Assembly (NCBI GenBank): GCA_963847615.1
Contig: CAWKAN010000017.1
Span: forward strand, 124,001 to 188,000
Origin: Palsa-883 sp963847615
Lineage (GTDB): Bacteria > Pseudomonadota > Alphaproteobacteria > Acetobacterales > Acetobacteraceae
Direction of reading: 5' to 3'
DNA length: 64,000 bases
Under the pieces are notes generated by a model. The model ran no database searches and was not told the origin of the DNA. It saw only the letters and a program-made list of their open reading frames with translations. Below, in pieces: positions 52,718 through 62,006 of the stretch (positions are counted from its first letter, which is position 1; each line of letters starts with the position of its first letter). The translations under genes and the position numbers were made by a program.

Positions 52718-53593
52718 ATGACCCAAGTCGGCGCGGGCGCCTACAGCTACCAGCTGATCCGCGATTTCCTCAAACGCCCCAACGGCGAAACCTTCGGCCA
52801 GGTCAGCCGGGTGGCGACCGACAAGCAGGACCGCGTCTACGTCTTCCAGCGCAAGGATCCCCCGGTCGTCGTCTTCGACCGGGCCGGAAACTACCTCACC
52901 GCCTGGGGCGCCGGCGAGGTCACCGACCCGCACGGGCTGAAAATCGTCGATGACGTCGCCTACACCACCGACCGCTCCGACTCGGTGGCGAAATCATTCA
53001 CCCTGGACGGCAAACCCCTGCTTGAACTCGGCCGGCGCGGCGTGCATTCCGACACCGGCTGCACCGGCGCCCCCTGGCTGGCGCAGCGCGCCGCCGGGCC
53101 GTTCAACCACCCCACCGAGATGATCGCCCACCCCAACGGCGACATCTACGTGACCGACGGTTACCGCAACGCCCGCGTGCACCGCTTCACCCGCGACGGC
53201 CGGCTGGTCGCCTCATGGGGCACGCCCGGCAAGGCGCCAGGCGAATTCCACCTGCCGCACAGCATCGCCATCGCCCCCGACGGCAGGCTCTACGTCGCCG
53301 ACCGGGCCAACCAGCGCATCCAGATTTTTTCGCCCGACGGCGCGTTTCTCGGCCAATGGACCGGCATGGGCGGGCCGAACGACATCACCCGCGCCCAGGA
53401 CGGCAGCTTCGTCATCGCCGAGCAGGAGGACGGCGACCAACCCGCCTATGTCTGCGTGCGCGACGCCGACGGCCACGTCCTCGCCCGCATGGCAACCCGC
53501 CATGTGCACGGCGTCGGCGTCAACTCGCGCGGCGACATCTACGCCGGACTGACGGTGGACCGCAGCGTCGACAAGTTCGTGCGAACATCCTGA
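52718..53593 (+). CDS. NHL-repeat beta-propeller protein (peptidyl-hydroxyglycine lyase-like)
   Basis: 291 residues, GGGAGGAA before the ATG at 52718. NHL blades: VSRVATDKQDRVYVFQRKDP, PFNHPTEMIAHPNGDIYVTD, GYRNARVHRFTRDGRLVASW, FHLPHSIAIAPDGRLYVADR and ANQRIQIFSPDGAFLGQW. The order resembles the lyase domain of peptidylglycine amidating enzyme and related propellers. No signal peptide, so cytosolic; ligand or substrate unknown. Monocistronic. Confidence 0.8.
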   Translation: MTQVGAGAYSYQLIRDFLKRPNGETFGQVSRVATDKQDRVYVFQRKDPPVVVFDRAGNYLTAWGAGEVTDPHGLKIVDDVAYTTDRSDSVAKSFTLDGKPLLELGRRGVHSDTGCTGAPWLAQRAAGPFNHPTEMIAHPNGDIYVTDGYRNARVHRFTRDGRLVASWGTPGKAPGEFHLPHSIAIAPDGRLYVADRANQRIQIFSPDGAFLGQWTGMGGPNDITRAQDGSFVIAEQEDGDQPAYVCVRDADGHVLARMATRHVHGVGVNSRGDIYAGLTVDRSVDKFVRTS

Positions 53594-53639
53594 CCACCCG
53601 CGCCAGGCGGACGCCCGCTTCCACCCCGCGCCCCGCGCC

Positions 53640-54845
53640 TCAAACGCGCAGCAGCCCGCCCATCGGCGCGACACCGAAGCTGCCCGGAAACACCCCGCCC
53701 AGCGCCGCCTCGGACAGCCCGAGATGCCCCGCCAGCAGCCCCTTGGCCACCGCCCGCACATCGCGCGTCGGCGCCAGGTCGCGGTTCTCGAACAATTTGC
53801 CATCCCCCAGCCCCGGCCAGTCCGCCCGCACCCATCCGCCCGCCACCGCGCCGCCCAGCACGAAGGCCACCGTCGCCGTGCCGTGGTCGGTGCCCTGGTT
53901 GCCGTTGATCCGCGCGGTGCGGCCGAACTCGGTCACCACCAGCACCGCGGTCCGCCGCCACGCCGCGCCCAGCGCCGCCTTCAGCGCCGCCAGCCCGGCG
54001 TCGAGTTCGCGCAGCGGCGCCGCCAGCCGCGCCATCTGCGCGACATGGGTGTCCCAGCCGTTCAGCTCCAACGCCGCGATGCGCGGCCCGTCGGCCGCCG
54101 CCAGCATCTGCCCCGCCGCCTCGGCCAGGGTCGGAAACGCCTGGCGCGCGCGATCGCCCGGTTCGAGCGCGACCACCGCGCCGGCAAACTCCCGCGCGCG
54201 CAGCCCCGCCGCGATCGCCGGCCCGATCAGCCGGTCGTCCCGGCCGAGCGCGGCGATGCGCGCATACAGCTCCGGCGCCGGCGTGGCGAAGCCGTGCGGC
54301 GCCCAGTTGGCCACCGGCGCGGCGCCGCGCAGCAGCAGCGGCACGCTCACCCCCAAAGCCAGCGCCCGGCCCAGCGCCGGCGCGTCCGGCGGGCCCGCCC
54401 CAGGTGGCAGCGCCGCCACCGCGCGGTTCAGCCAGCCGCTGGTCAGCCGATGGTCCGCACCGCTCTCCAGGTCGTCCTGCGCCTCGAAATGGCTGCGCGA
54501 GCGGTACGGTCCGGCGGCGGCGTGCACCGCCAACAGCTCGCCCGCCCGATACATCGCGTGCAGCGCCGCCAGCGCCGGATGCAGCCCATAGAACCCGCCC
54601 AGGTCGCGCAGCCCGTCCGGCGCGCCGGGCAGCGGCGGGATCAGCGGCCCGCGCAACCCGCGCAGCGCCGGGTCGCCATACGGCACCACCACCGCCAGCC
54701 CGTCCATCGCCCCGCGCAGGATCACCACCACCAGGCGCTGCTCGGTCGGCGCCGCCGCCAGCGCCAGGCAGGCGCGCCCCGCCGCCCCGGCCAGGCTCAC
54801 CGCCGAGCCCAGCCCGAGCAGCGCCCCCCGTCGGGTCAGCCGCAT
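53640..54845 (-). CDS. DUF1501 protein (Tat-exported)
   Basis: 401 residues from the ATG at 54845. Twin-arginine signal RLTRRGALLGLGSAVSLAG. DUF1501 motifs: LVVVILRGAMDGLAVVVPYG, LHPALAALHAMYRAGELLAV, SHFEAQDDLESG, LELNGWDTHVAQM and VVTEFGRTARINGNQGTDHG. It is related to alkaline-phosphatase-superfamily-like exported proteins. It forms a typical pair with the upstream DUF1800 gene (50-bp gap); function unknown. Confidence 0.88.
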   Translation of the reverse strand: MRLTRRGALLGLGSAVSLAGAAGRACLALAAAPTEQRLVVVILRGAMDGLAVVVPYGDPALRGLRGPLIPPLPGAPDGLRDLGGFYGLHPALAALHAMYRAGELLAVHAAAGPYRSRSHFEAQDDLESGADHRLTSGWLNRAVAALPPGAGPPDAPALGRALALGVSVPLLLRGAAPVANWAPHGFATPAPELYARIAALGRDDRLIGPAIAAGLRAREFAGAVVALEPGDRARQAFPTLAEAAGQMLAAADGPRIAALELNGWDTHVAQMARLAAPLRELDAGLAALKAALGAAWRRTAVLVVTEFGRTARINGNQGTDHGTATVAFVLGGAVAGGWVRADWPGLGDGKLFENRDLAPTRDVRAVAKGLLAGHLGLSEAALGGVFPGSFGVAPMGGLLRV

Positions 54846-54895
54846 CGACCTTCCCCCCTGTCCGCCCATCGCCTCGCGTCCCGTGCCCATCGGAC

Positions 54896-56372
54896 CTATC
54901 GCCGCTGGAACGCCGGCGAGGTCAGCAGCAGCGTCATGGCGTCGCGCCGCGCGCCGGCCTGGCGCATCGCCGTCAGCGTCGCCGCGTCCAGCAGCGGCCC
55001 GAGCACCGCCGCGGCCAGTTCGATCGGATCGCGCCCGCCAATGCGCCCGGCGAAGCCATAGGCCCAGTCGATCCGCCGCAGCATCGCCTCCGGCGCCGCC
55101 CACGCCGCCGCGCGATCGGACCAGCCGTTCGGCGCCGGCGGGTTCCACGCCGGCTGGCCCAGCCCGGCCAGGATGCCCGCCAGCGCCGGCACCGCCTCGG
55201 CCCGCAGCTCCAGGGCGCGCATCGCGGAGATCACCAGCTCCTGCGGCGTCTTGAGTTTCGTCCCCGGCTGCCACGCCGCCGGCAGCCCGATCAGCGCCGC
55301 CGCCGCGGCGCCCAGCTCGCCGCCGGTGTCGCGCAGCACGCCCGCGATCCGGCCGACCGCGTCGGCCGGCGGGTCATCGGCGACGAAATGCCGCACCAGC
55401 TTGGTGGCGAGGAACCGGTGCGTCGCCGGATGGTTGGCCAGGAAGCGCAGCGCCGCCTCGCCGCCTGCCTCGCCGGGCGGGAATGCGTGGCCCATCACCG
55501 TCCAAATCCCCGGCTCGTGGGCGAAGCGGCGGAACCGGAAGCCCGCATCCTCGCCGCGCAGCGCCACCGACCAGCCGGTCAGGATGCGGGCGAAGTTCGG
55601 TCACGTCGGCCTGGGTGTAGCCGGCAGCCGGGCTGAGCGTGTGCAGCTCCAGGCACTCGCGCGCCAGGTTCTCGTTCAGCCCGCGATGCGCCTGCCGGCC
55701 GGCCAGGCTGTCCGGCCCGACCGACTGGGCGTTCTGCAAATACAGCAGCATCGCCGGGTGGCGCAGCACCGCCAGCAGCATGGTCTCGAACCGCCCGGTC
55801 ACGTTGGGGCGGATCGCCTCCTCGATGAAGGCGCCCATCAGCGAGGCGCAGCCGTCCTGGCGGATCGCGACGGCGAAGTGGTTGGTCCAGAACCACACCA
55901 GCCGCTCGCGGAACGGCGCCGGCGTGGTCAGCGCATTGTCCATCTCCGCCCGCAGGTCGGCCAGGTACATCGCATACGACAGCGTGATGGCCGGCCGCTG
56001 GGCCGGCCGCGGGGCCGGCTGCCCCCCTGGCATCGTCCGCCCGGCCATCCTCCCCGCGGGCATTGTCCCCCCGGGCATCGCACCCCGCGGCATCGCGCCC
56101 CCTGGCATCGCGCCCCCTGGCATCGCCGTCCCCGCCATCGCCCCCTGGGTCGCCGCCGCGCTGGCCGCCGCGGCCATCGCCATCCGCCGCCGCTGGCGGT
56201 CGAGTCGCAGCGCCTCCAGCCCCTTCGCCGTCGAGGGGGCGGAGGCGATCCGCGCCGGGTCGGGACCGCGCAACGGCGCCGCCAGCCAGCCTGCCGGGTC
56301 GCCCGGCGCCGGCTCGAAACCCCGCCGCCCCAGCCCGAATCGCACCACAGCCTGTGTCGCCCGCAGGTCCAT
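54896..56372 (-). pseudogene. DUF1800 protein, single-base frameshift
   Basis: Starts at the ATG 56372 (DLRATQAVVRFGLGRRGFEP), then RERLVWFWTNHFAVAIRQDG, RHPAMLLYLQNAQSVGPDSL and NENLARECLELHTLSPAAGY, YTQADVTE. At ~55598 an extra C moves the frame. One base over the match resumes as FARILTGW..ALRGEDAGFRFRRFAHEP and runs to the TAG at 54896. A Met/Gly/Pro-rich insert (GGAMPGGAMPRGAMPGGTMP) lies at about residues 75-115. Without the indel it would be ~490 residues, partner of the DUF1501 protein. Confidence 0.8.
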
Positions 56373-56598
56373 CGCGCCGCATCCTGCGCCCGAATCGCCT
56401 CTCGCAGTGTGACGAAGCGTGAGCGCATGCGTGCCTTGCGCCGCGCCGCGCGGTGTCACCCATTCTTTGCTTGCAAATCGCAGCGGGCTGGCCCATCTGC
56501 GGCGGACACTGACAACGCCGGCCAGGGGTGGCCGGAACTTCCGCGGGCGCGCGGGGCGAAACGGCCCCGGGGCGCCCGTCGTGGTATGGAGGCTTATC

Positions 56599-58686
56599 GT
56601 GCCCGGCACGCCGCTCGACAACATCCGCAACATCGGCATCACCGCGCATATCGACGCGGGCAAGACCACCACGACCGAGCGGATTCTGTACTACACCGGC
56701 GTCTCCCACCGGATCGGGGAGGTGCATGACGGCAACACCACCACCGACTACATGGAGCAGGAGCGGGAGCGGGGGATCACCATCACCTCCGCCGCGGTGA
56801 CGTGCGAGTGGAAGGACCACCGCATCAACATCATCGACACCCCCGGCCACATCGACTTCAACATCGAGGTCAACCGCAGCCTGCGCGTGCTGGACGGCGC
56901 CATCTTCATCATCGAGGGCGTCGCCGGCGTGCAGCCGCAGTCGGAAACCAACTGGCGCCTGGCCGACCGCTACAACGTCCCGCGCATCATCTTCATCAAC
57001 AAGCTGGACCGCACCGGGGCCGACTTCTACCGCGCCAACGCGACGCTGAAGGAGAAGCTCGACATCGTCGCGCTGCCGCTGCAACTGCCGATCGGCATCG
57101 AGGACAAGTTCCTCGGCGTGGTCGACCTGGTCGAGATGAAGGCAATCATCTGGGAAGGCGGCGAGCTCGGCGCCAACTACCACAACGAGCCGATCCCCGC
57201 CGACCTGCTGGAGCTGGCCAAGGAGCACCGCCAGACGCTGCTCGATACCGCGCTGTCGGTCGATGACGCGGCGATGGAGGAATACTTCGACAAGGGCGAC
57301 GTCGAAGTCGCCACGCTGAAGCGCTGCATCAAGCAGGGCACCATCTCCGGCGCCTTCCGCCCGGTGCTGTGCGGCACCGCGTTCAAGAACAAGGGCGTGC
57401 AGCCGCTGCTCGACGCCGTGCTCGACTACCTGCCAAGCCCGCTCGACGTGCCCGGCATCAGCATCGCCGCCGGCGAGGGCGAGGAAGACGGCGAACACTC
57501 CGACCGCCGCCGCATCAAGGCCGACCCGAGCGCACCGTTCGCCGGCCTGGCGTTCAAGATCGTCAACGACAAATACGGCACCCTGACCTTCGTGCGGGTC
57601 TACTCCGGCACGCTGAAGTCGGGCGACACCGTGCTGAACACCACCAAGGACCATCGCGAGCGCATCGGGCGGATGTTCCAGATGCACGCCGACAAGCGCG
57701 CCGAGATCAAGGAAGTGGCGGCCGGCGACATCGCCGCCTTCGTCGGCCTCAAGGACACCGTCACCGGCGACACCCTGGCCTCCGCCGACGACCCGGTGGT
57801 GCTGGAGCGCATGGCCTTCCCGGTGCCGGTCATCGACATCTCGGTCGAGCCGCGCAACAAGGACTCGATCGAGAAAATGAGCATCGGCCTGCAGAAGCTG
57901 GCCGGCGAGGACCCCAGCCTGCGGCTGCGCACCGACCAGGAATCCGGCCAGACCATCCTGTCCGGCATGGGCGAGCTGCACCTGGAGATCATCATCGACC
58001 GGCTGAAGCGCGAATACGGCGTGGAGGCCAATATCGGCGCCCCGCAGGTGGCCTATCGCGAAACCATCAGCCGGCCGCACACCGAGATCTACACCCACAA
58101 GAAGCAGACCGGCGGCTCCGGCCAGTACGCCGAGGTGAAGATCACCTTCGAGCCGATCGACCGCAACGGCGGCGTGGTGTTCGAGAACAAGGTGGTCGGC
58201 GGCACCGTGCCGAAGGAATACATCCCGGCGGTCGAGAAGGGCATCAAGGTGCAGGCCGATACCGGCGTGCTGGCCGGCTTCCCCACGGTGGACTTCAAAT
58301 ACACCCTGGTGGACGGCAAGTACCACGACGTCGACTCATCGGCCCTGGCCTTCGAGATCGCCGCCAAGGCCTGCTTCCGCGACGGCATGAAGAAGGCCGG
58401 CCCGATCATCCTGGAGCCGATCATGGACGTCGAGGTGACCACGCCGCAGGACCACGTCGGCGACGTCGTGGGCGACCTCAACCGCCGCCGCGGGCAGATC
58501 CAGAACCAGGAGAGCTCGGGCTCCACCATCATCGTGCGGGCGCATGTTCCCCTCAAGGAAATGTTCGGCTATATTTCCGACCTTCGCAGCATGACCAAGG
58601 GGCGCGCGTCCTTCACCATGCAGTTCCACCACTACGATCCGGTGCCGCGCAACATCGCCGACGAGATCATGGCCAAGAGCGCCTGA
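56599..58686 (+). CDS. fusA: Elongation factor G (stand-alone copy)
   Basis: 695 residues with a GTG start at 56599 and GGAGG six bases upstream. G1 AHIDAGKTTTTERILYYTG, effector loop ERERGITITSAA, G3 DTPGHIDFNIEVNRSLRVLD, G4 NKLDRTGADF; domains II-V follow (AGEDPSLRLRTDQESGQTIL, GGTVPKEYIPAVEKGIKVQA). It catalyses ribosomal translocation. It is not in an rpsL-rpsG-tuf context, and the switch region (NIEVNRSLRVLDGAIFIIEG) departs from the usual form, so it is probably a second EF-G. Confidence 0.9.
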   Translation: MPGTPLDNIRNIGITAHIDAGKTTTTERILYYTGVSHRIGEVHDGNTTTDYMEQERERGITITSAAVTCEWKDHRINIIDTPGHIDFNIEVNRSLRVLDGAIFIIEGVAGVQPQSETNWRLADRYNVPRIIFINKLDRTGADFYRANATLKEKLDIVALPLQLPIGIEDKFLGVVDLVEMKAIIWEGGELGANYHNEPIPADLLELAKEHRQTLLDTALSVDDAAMEEYFDKGDVEVATLKRCIKQGTISGAFRPVLCGTAFKNKGVQPLLDAVLDYLPSPLDVPGISIAAGEGEEDGEHSDRRRIKADPSAPFAGLAFKIVNDKYGTLTFVRVYSGTLKSGDTVLNTTKDHRERIGRMFQMHADKRAEIKEVAAGDIAAFVGLKDTVTGDTLASADDPVVLERMAFPVPVIDISVEPRNKDSIEKMSIGLQKLAGEDPSLRLRTDQESGQTILSGMGELHLEIIIDRLKREYGVEANIGAPQVAYRETISRPHTEIYTHKKQTGGSGQYAEVKITFEPIDRNGGVVFENKVVGGTVPKEYIPAVEKGIKVQADTGVLAGFPTVDFKYTLVDGKYHDVDSSALAFEIAAKACFRDGMKKAGPIILEPIMDVEVTTPQDHVGDVVGDLNRRRGQIQNQESSGSTIIVRAHVPLKEMFGYISDLRSMTKGRASFTMQFHHYDPVPRNIADEIMAKSA

Positions 58687-58734
58687 TGCGGACGCAAGCC
58701 TGATGTGGGGCCACGCATGACGGTAGGCCACTAG

Positions 58735-59052
58735 ATGCCAGCGCCCCGCCTGCATTGGACCCGGGGGCGCGCGGAACGGGCGGCGGGCGAGGCCCGCGCC
58801 CTGGAATGGATCGGTCTGGACGACGCGGGCGAACCTATCGCCCGCGTCGTTCGGCTTTTGGGGCCGCTGTGGTCCGGCTGGCGGCAATACCGCGCCGTCG
58901 CGCTGGACGATGAGGCCAAAATCATCGAACTCCGCCCCAGCGTGCCCGACGGCGGCGGCTGGGTGGCCTGCATCGGCGGCCAGGTCGTCGGCCGCGCCGC
59001 CCTGCCACTGCAAGCCGTGCGCACCGCCGAGGCAGCCCTCGGCGGCGACTGA
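58735..59052 (+). CDS. Small hypothetical protein
   Basis: 105 residues, ATG at 58735, following EF-G by 48 bp. It has a mixed alpha/beta look (LHWTRGRAERAAGEARALEW, GPLWSGWRQYRAVALDDEAK, WVACIGGQVVGRAALPL) without known motifs, signal or membrane segment. Ends just before palindromic element B. Confidence 0.5.
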   Translation: MPAPRLHWTRGRAERAAGEARALEWIGLDDAGEPIARVVRLLGPLWSGWRQYRAVALDDEAKIIELRPSVPDGGGWVACIGGQVVGRAALPLQAVRTAEAALGGD

Positions 59053-59053
59053 A

Positions 59054-59354
59054 CGGTCCGCGCGACGGTCAGGCAAGGCCAGGGGCTCCGCCCCTGGACC
59101 CCGCCAAGGGCGGAGCCCTTGGAACCCTTCACTGGGCGTGTGGGGAGGGGGCGGGGGCGTATGGGCGAGGCGAAGGGGCGCCGTCCGGCCTGCCGGACGG
59201 CGCCCCTTCGCCTCGCCCATACGCCCCCGCCCCCTCCCCACACGCCCAGTCATGGAGTCCAGAGGCCGCTGCCTCTGGTGGGGGTCCAGGGGGCAAAGCC
59301 CCCTGGCGGGTTTCAGGGCGGAGCCCTGACCTTGCCTGGCCGTCGCGCGGACCG
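59054..59354. repeat. 301-bp palindromic element B with 120-bp perfect hairpin
   Basis: Arms 59131-59189 and 59192-59250 are exact 59-bp complements with a 2-nt centre. Outer ends (CGGTCCGCGCGACGG and complement) are inverted too. The right flank (GAGTCCAGAGGCCGCTGCCT) is shared with element A. Lies between the convergent ends of the small gene and the SDR gene. Confidence 0.9.
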
Positions 59355-59394
59355 CTCGGTTGCCGGCGAGCCCAGCCCGGTTGCGATATGCCGG

Positions 59395-60180
59395 CTAGCT
59401 GGCCATCCAGCCGCCATCGATCGGCAGCGCCGCGCCGGTGATGTCGCGCCCCGCCGGACCGCACAGAAACAGGATCAGCTCGGCAACGTTCTCCGGATCG
59501 ACGAACCGCCCGGTCGGTTGGCGTGCCGCAACGAACCGCTGGATCGCCGCCTCGCGCGCCAGCCCCTCCGCCGCCATCAGCTGCTGGATCCGCCGTTCCG
59601 AGGCCGGCGTGTGCACCGCGCCCGGGCAGATCGCGTTGCAGGTGATGTTGTCCGTCACCGTCTCCAGCGCCACCGTGCGCGTCAGGCCGAGCAGCGCCGT
59701 CTTGGTCGTCACGTAGTCGATGCGATTGGCGATGGCGAAATCGCCATAGACCGACGACATGTTGACGATCCGCCCGAAGCCGCGCGCCCGCATGCCGGCG
59801 ACCGCCAGCCGGATGGTGTGGAAGGCCGCCGAGAGATTGACCGCCAGCGCCCGGTCCCAGTCCGCCACCGCGAACCGCTCGACCGGCGCAAAAGAGCGTA
59901 CCACGGCATTGTTCACCAGGATATCGACCCCGCCGAACCGCGCGGCGACCTCGCGCATCAGTTCCTCGATCTCCGCCACCACGGTCAGGTCGGCGCGCAG
60001 GTACACCGCCTGCCCGCCATGCGCCGCCGCCAGCCGCCCGGCCGCCGCGGTGCCGTCCTCGATCGGCTCGATCCCGTGCAGCACCACCGTGCAGCCCGCC
60101 GCGGCAAGCTTGCCCGCGGTGGCATAGCCGATCCCGCCAACCGATCCGGTGATCAGCGCGGTCTTGCCCCGCAACATCAT
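59395..60180 (-). CDS. SDR-family oxidoreductase (3-hydroxybutyrate dehydrogenase-like)
   Basis: 261 residues, GGGGGGAG before tandem ATGs at 60180. NAD(P) site TGSVGGIG, DILVNNAVV, catalytic Ser in IVNMSSVYGDF, and Tyr-Lys as DYVTTKTALLGLTRTVALE. YVTTK replaces YxASK. PTGRFVDPENVAELILFLCG and GAALPIDGGWMAS close the fold. The C-terminal pattern resembles D-3-hydroxybutyrate dehydrogenases; substrate not certain. Confidence 0.85.
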   Translation of the reverse strand: MMLRGKTALITGSVGGIGYATAGKLAAAGCTVVLHGIEPIEDGTAAAGRLAAAHGGQAVYLRADLTVVAEIEELMREVAARFGGVDILVNNAVVRSFAPVERFAVADWDRALAVNLSAAFHTIRLAVAGMRARGFGRIVNMSSVYGDFAIANRIDYVTTKTALLGLTRTVALETVTDNITCNAICPGAVHTPASERRIQQLMAAEGLAREAAIQRFVAARQPTGRFVDPENVAELILFLCGPAGRDITGAALPIDGGWMAS

Positions 60181-60319
60181 CCGTCTCCCCCCCAAACCCA
60201 TGGCCCGACCATCCCCCGCAACCCCTACGGGATTCACCCACCCCTGCCCGCGATTGTCAACCGACCGGTCGGCCCTGGGCGGGTTCGCAGCGTCCGCAGG
60301 CAAGCAAGCAAGCAAGAAT

Positions 60320-60510
60320 TTGGCTCATATGGCGTTGACTGTTGGACGGCCCCGTAGGGCGGAAAAGCGCAGCGCCTTCCGCCACCGCCGGGCGAGCCGC
60401 TCGCATCTGCCGACGTCCCCAACAACATATCCCGCCACCGTCCGACGGCGGAAGGCGCTGCGCTTTTCCGCCCTACGGGGCCGTCCAACCGTCAACGCCA
60501 TATGCGCCAA
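60320..60510. repeat. 191-bp palindromic element (64-bp arms)
   Basis: Arms 60320-60383 and 60447-60510 pair with two mismatches. The inner 30 bp is the GTAGGGCGGAA REP also seen at 4414-4498. It lies in the 620-bp gap 60181-60800 between SDR and MFS genes. Confidence 0.8.
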
Positions 60511-60521
60511 GAATTTTAACC

Positions 60522-60651
60522 CGGAGGAAGCGCGGAGGGCCACGCAGGGCCACGGAGAAGGCATCGATGCGCTGCTGCGCGCGGTGCCGGAACCGACGAC
60601 CGCGCGAAGCGCCCAAATTCCTTGCTTCTCCGTGGCCCTCCGCGCTTCCTC
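60522..60651. repeat. Second palindrome in the same gap
   Basis: Arms about 60522-60560 and 60623-60651 share CGGAGGAAGCGCGGAGGGCC; the left arm has a 10-bp internal duplication. Similar in style to the 11207-11400 element. No gene in the ~62-bp loop. Confidence 0.7.
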
Positions 60652-60800
60652 CGTGTTGCAATCCTTGACTTGCTTGCGATGCAGCCAGCGCCCAGGTCGC
60701 ATCACCGGAGCGCGCCGACCGCCGCGGGTAACGATAGGTGAATGCCGTAGCCCGCAACCCCGGGGCCAGCGCTGCCTGCCTTGGTCCGGCCGGCCTCCCC

Positions 60801-62003
60801 TCAGTCGACAGTCTCGGCGTCAGGCCGCGTCTCCGGCATCGCCAGCCAGACCAGCGCGGTTCCCGCCAGCCCGGCGAGTGCCAGGCCGACGAAGGCGGCC
60901 GGTTCGCCGTAGCTGTCCGCCAGCCAGCCCGCGGCGGTGGTGCTCAGTGCCGCGCCGGCGAAGGCCGCCAGGCCGAAAATGCCGATGCACAGGTTGAACC
61001 GGTGCAGCCCGCGCGTGACGTCGTCGGCGATCAGCGGCAGCAGCACGCCGAAGGTTGCGGCACTGACGCCGCCGATCGCCTGCACCGCGACCAGCAGCCA
61101 GGGGTCCGGCAGCCAGGCCAGCAGCGCGCCGCGCAGCGGCAGCGATGCCCAGCCCAGCAGCAGCATCGGCCGTCGCCCGCGCCGCGCGGCGGTGCGCCCG
61201 ACCCAGGGCGAGAGCAGCGCCACCCCCGCCTGCGGCATCACGATGCAGCCGGCGATGAGCAGGCTGGCGTAGACGCCCACCTGCTCGGTCACTTCGCCGG
61301 CGGCGATCGGCAGCATCGCGGCGTTGGACAGGTGGAACAGGGCGGCGCAGGCGGCGAACAGCAGCATCCGGCGGTCGGTGAGCAATGCCATCACCTCGGC
61401 CACGCCCGCCCCTCGGGTCATCACCGGGCGCGGCAGCGGCCGGGAATGGATGAACTTCAGAGTCGCCAGCGCGGGCACGCAGAGCGCCGCGGTCAGCAGG
61501 AACACCGCCTGCGGCGAGATGTAGCTGCCGACCAGGCCCATCGCGCCGGCGGCCAGCCCGTTGCCGATCGCCAGGAACCGCGCGTTGCGCCCCAGCCGCT
61601 CGCCCAGCCCGGCGTGGCCGACCAGTCCCAGGCTGATCGCCGCGATCGCCGGGGTCAGCACGCAACTGGCGAAGCCGTGCAGCACCTGAGCGGTCAGCAC
61701 CGGCAATTGCTCCGGCCAGGCCGCCAGCAGCAGCGCGGCGAGGCCGATCGCCACGATCCCACTGGTGGCGACGGCGCGCTTGCCGTGCAGCGCATCGACC
61801 AGCGCGCCGGCGGGGATCTGGCTGACCATGGCGGTGATGGTGCCCAGGCTCAGGGCGAAGCCGATCTCCACCTGGGTCCATTCGCGCGCGGTCAGGTACA
61901 CCGCGATGAACGGGCCGAACCCGGTCTGCACGTCGGCGACGAAGAAGTTCAGCAGATCGAGGCCGCGTGTGCTGCGGGCCGTCCGCGCGCGCTCGGGCGG
62001 CAT
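60801..62003 (-). CDS. MFS transporter
   Basis: 400 residues, 12 hydrophobic segments. Segment 1 region DLLNFFVADVQTGFGPFIAV, then ALSLGTITAMVSQIPAGALV, DALHGKRAVATSG (MFS loop 2-3 motif), LSPWVGRTAARRGRRPMLLL and LADSYGEPAAFVGLALAGLA. Similar to small MFS exporters of unknown substrate. Stop and the PRC-barrel gene start are separated, same strand. Confidence 0.85.
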   Translation of the reverse strand: MPPERARTARSTRGLDLLNFFVADVQTGFGPFIAVYLTAREWTQVEIGFALSLGTITAMVSQIPAGALVDALHGKRAVATSGIVAIGLAALLLAAWPEQLPVLTAQVLHGFASCVLTPAIAAISLGLVGHAGLGERLGRNARFLAIGNGLAAGAMGLVGSYISPQAVFLLTAALCVPALATLKFIHSRPLPRPVMTRGAGVAEVMALLTDRRMLLFAACAALFHLSNAAMLPIAAGEVTEQVGVYASLLIAGCIVMPQAGVALLSPWVGRTAARRGRRPMLLLGWASLPLRGALLAWLPDPWLLVAVQAIGGVSAATFGVLLPLIADDVTRGLHRFNLCIGIFGLAAFAGAALSTTAAGWLADSYGEPAAFVGLALAGLAGTALVWLAMPETRPDAETVD

Positions 62004-62006
62004 GGC

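Noticed and set aside
55579..58326. Minus-strand frame of about 900 codons opposite EF-G
   Set aside because: Antisense of a highly conserved gene; His/Asp/Val-rich mirror composition.
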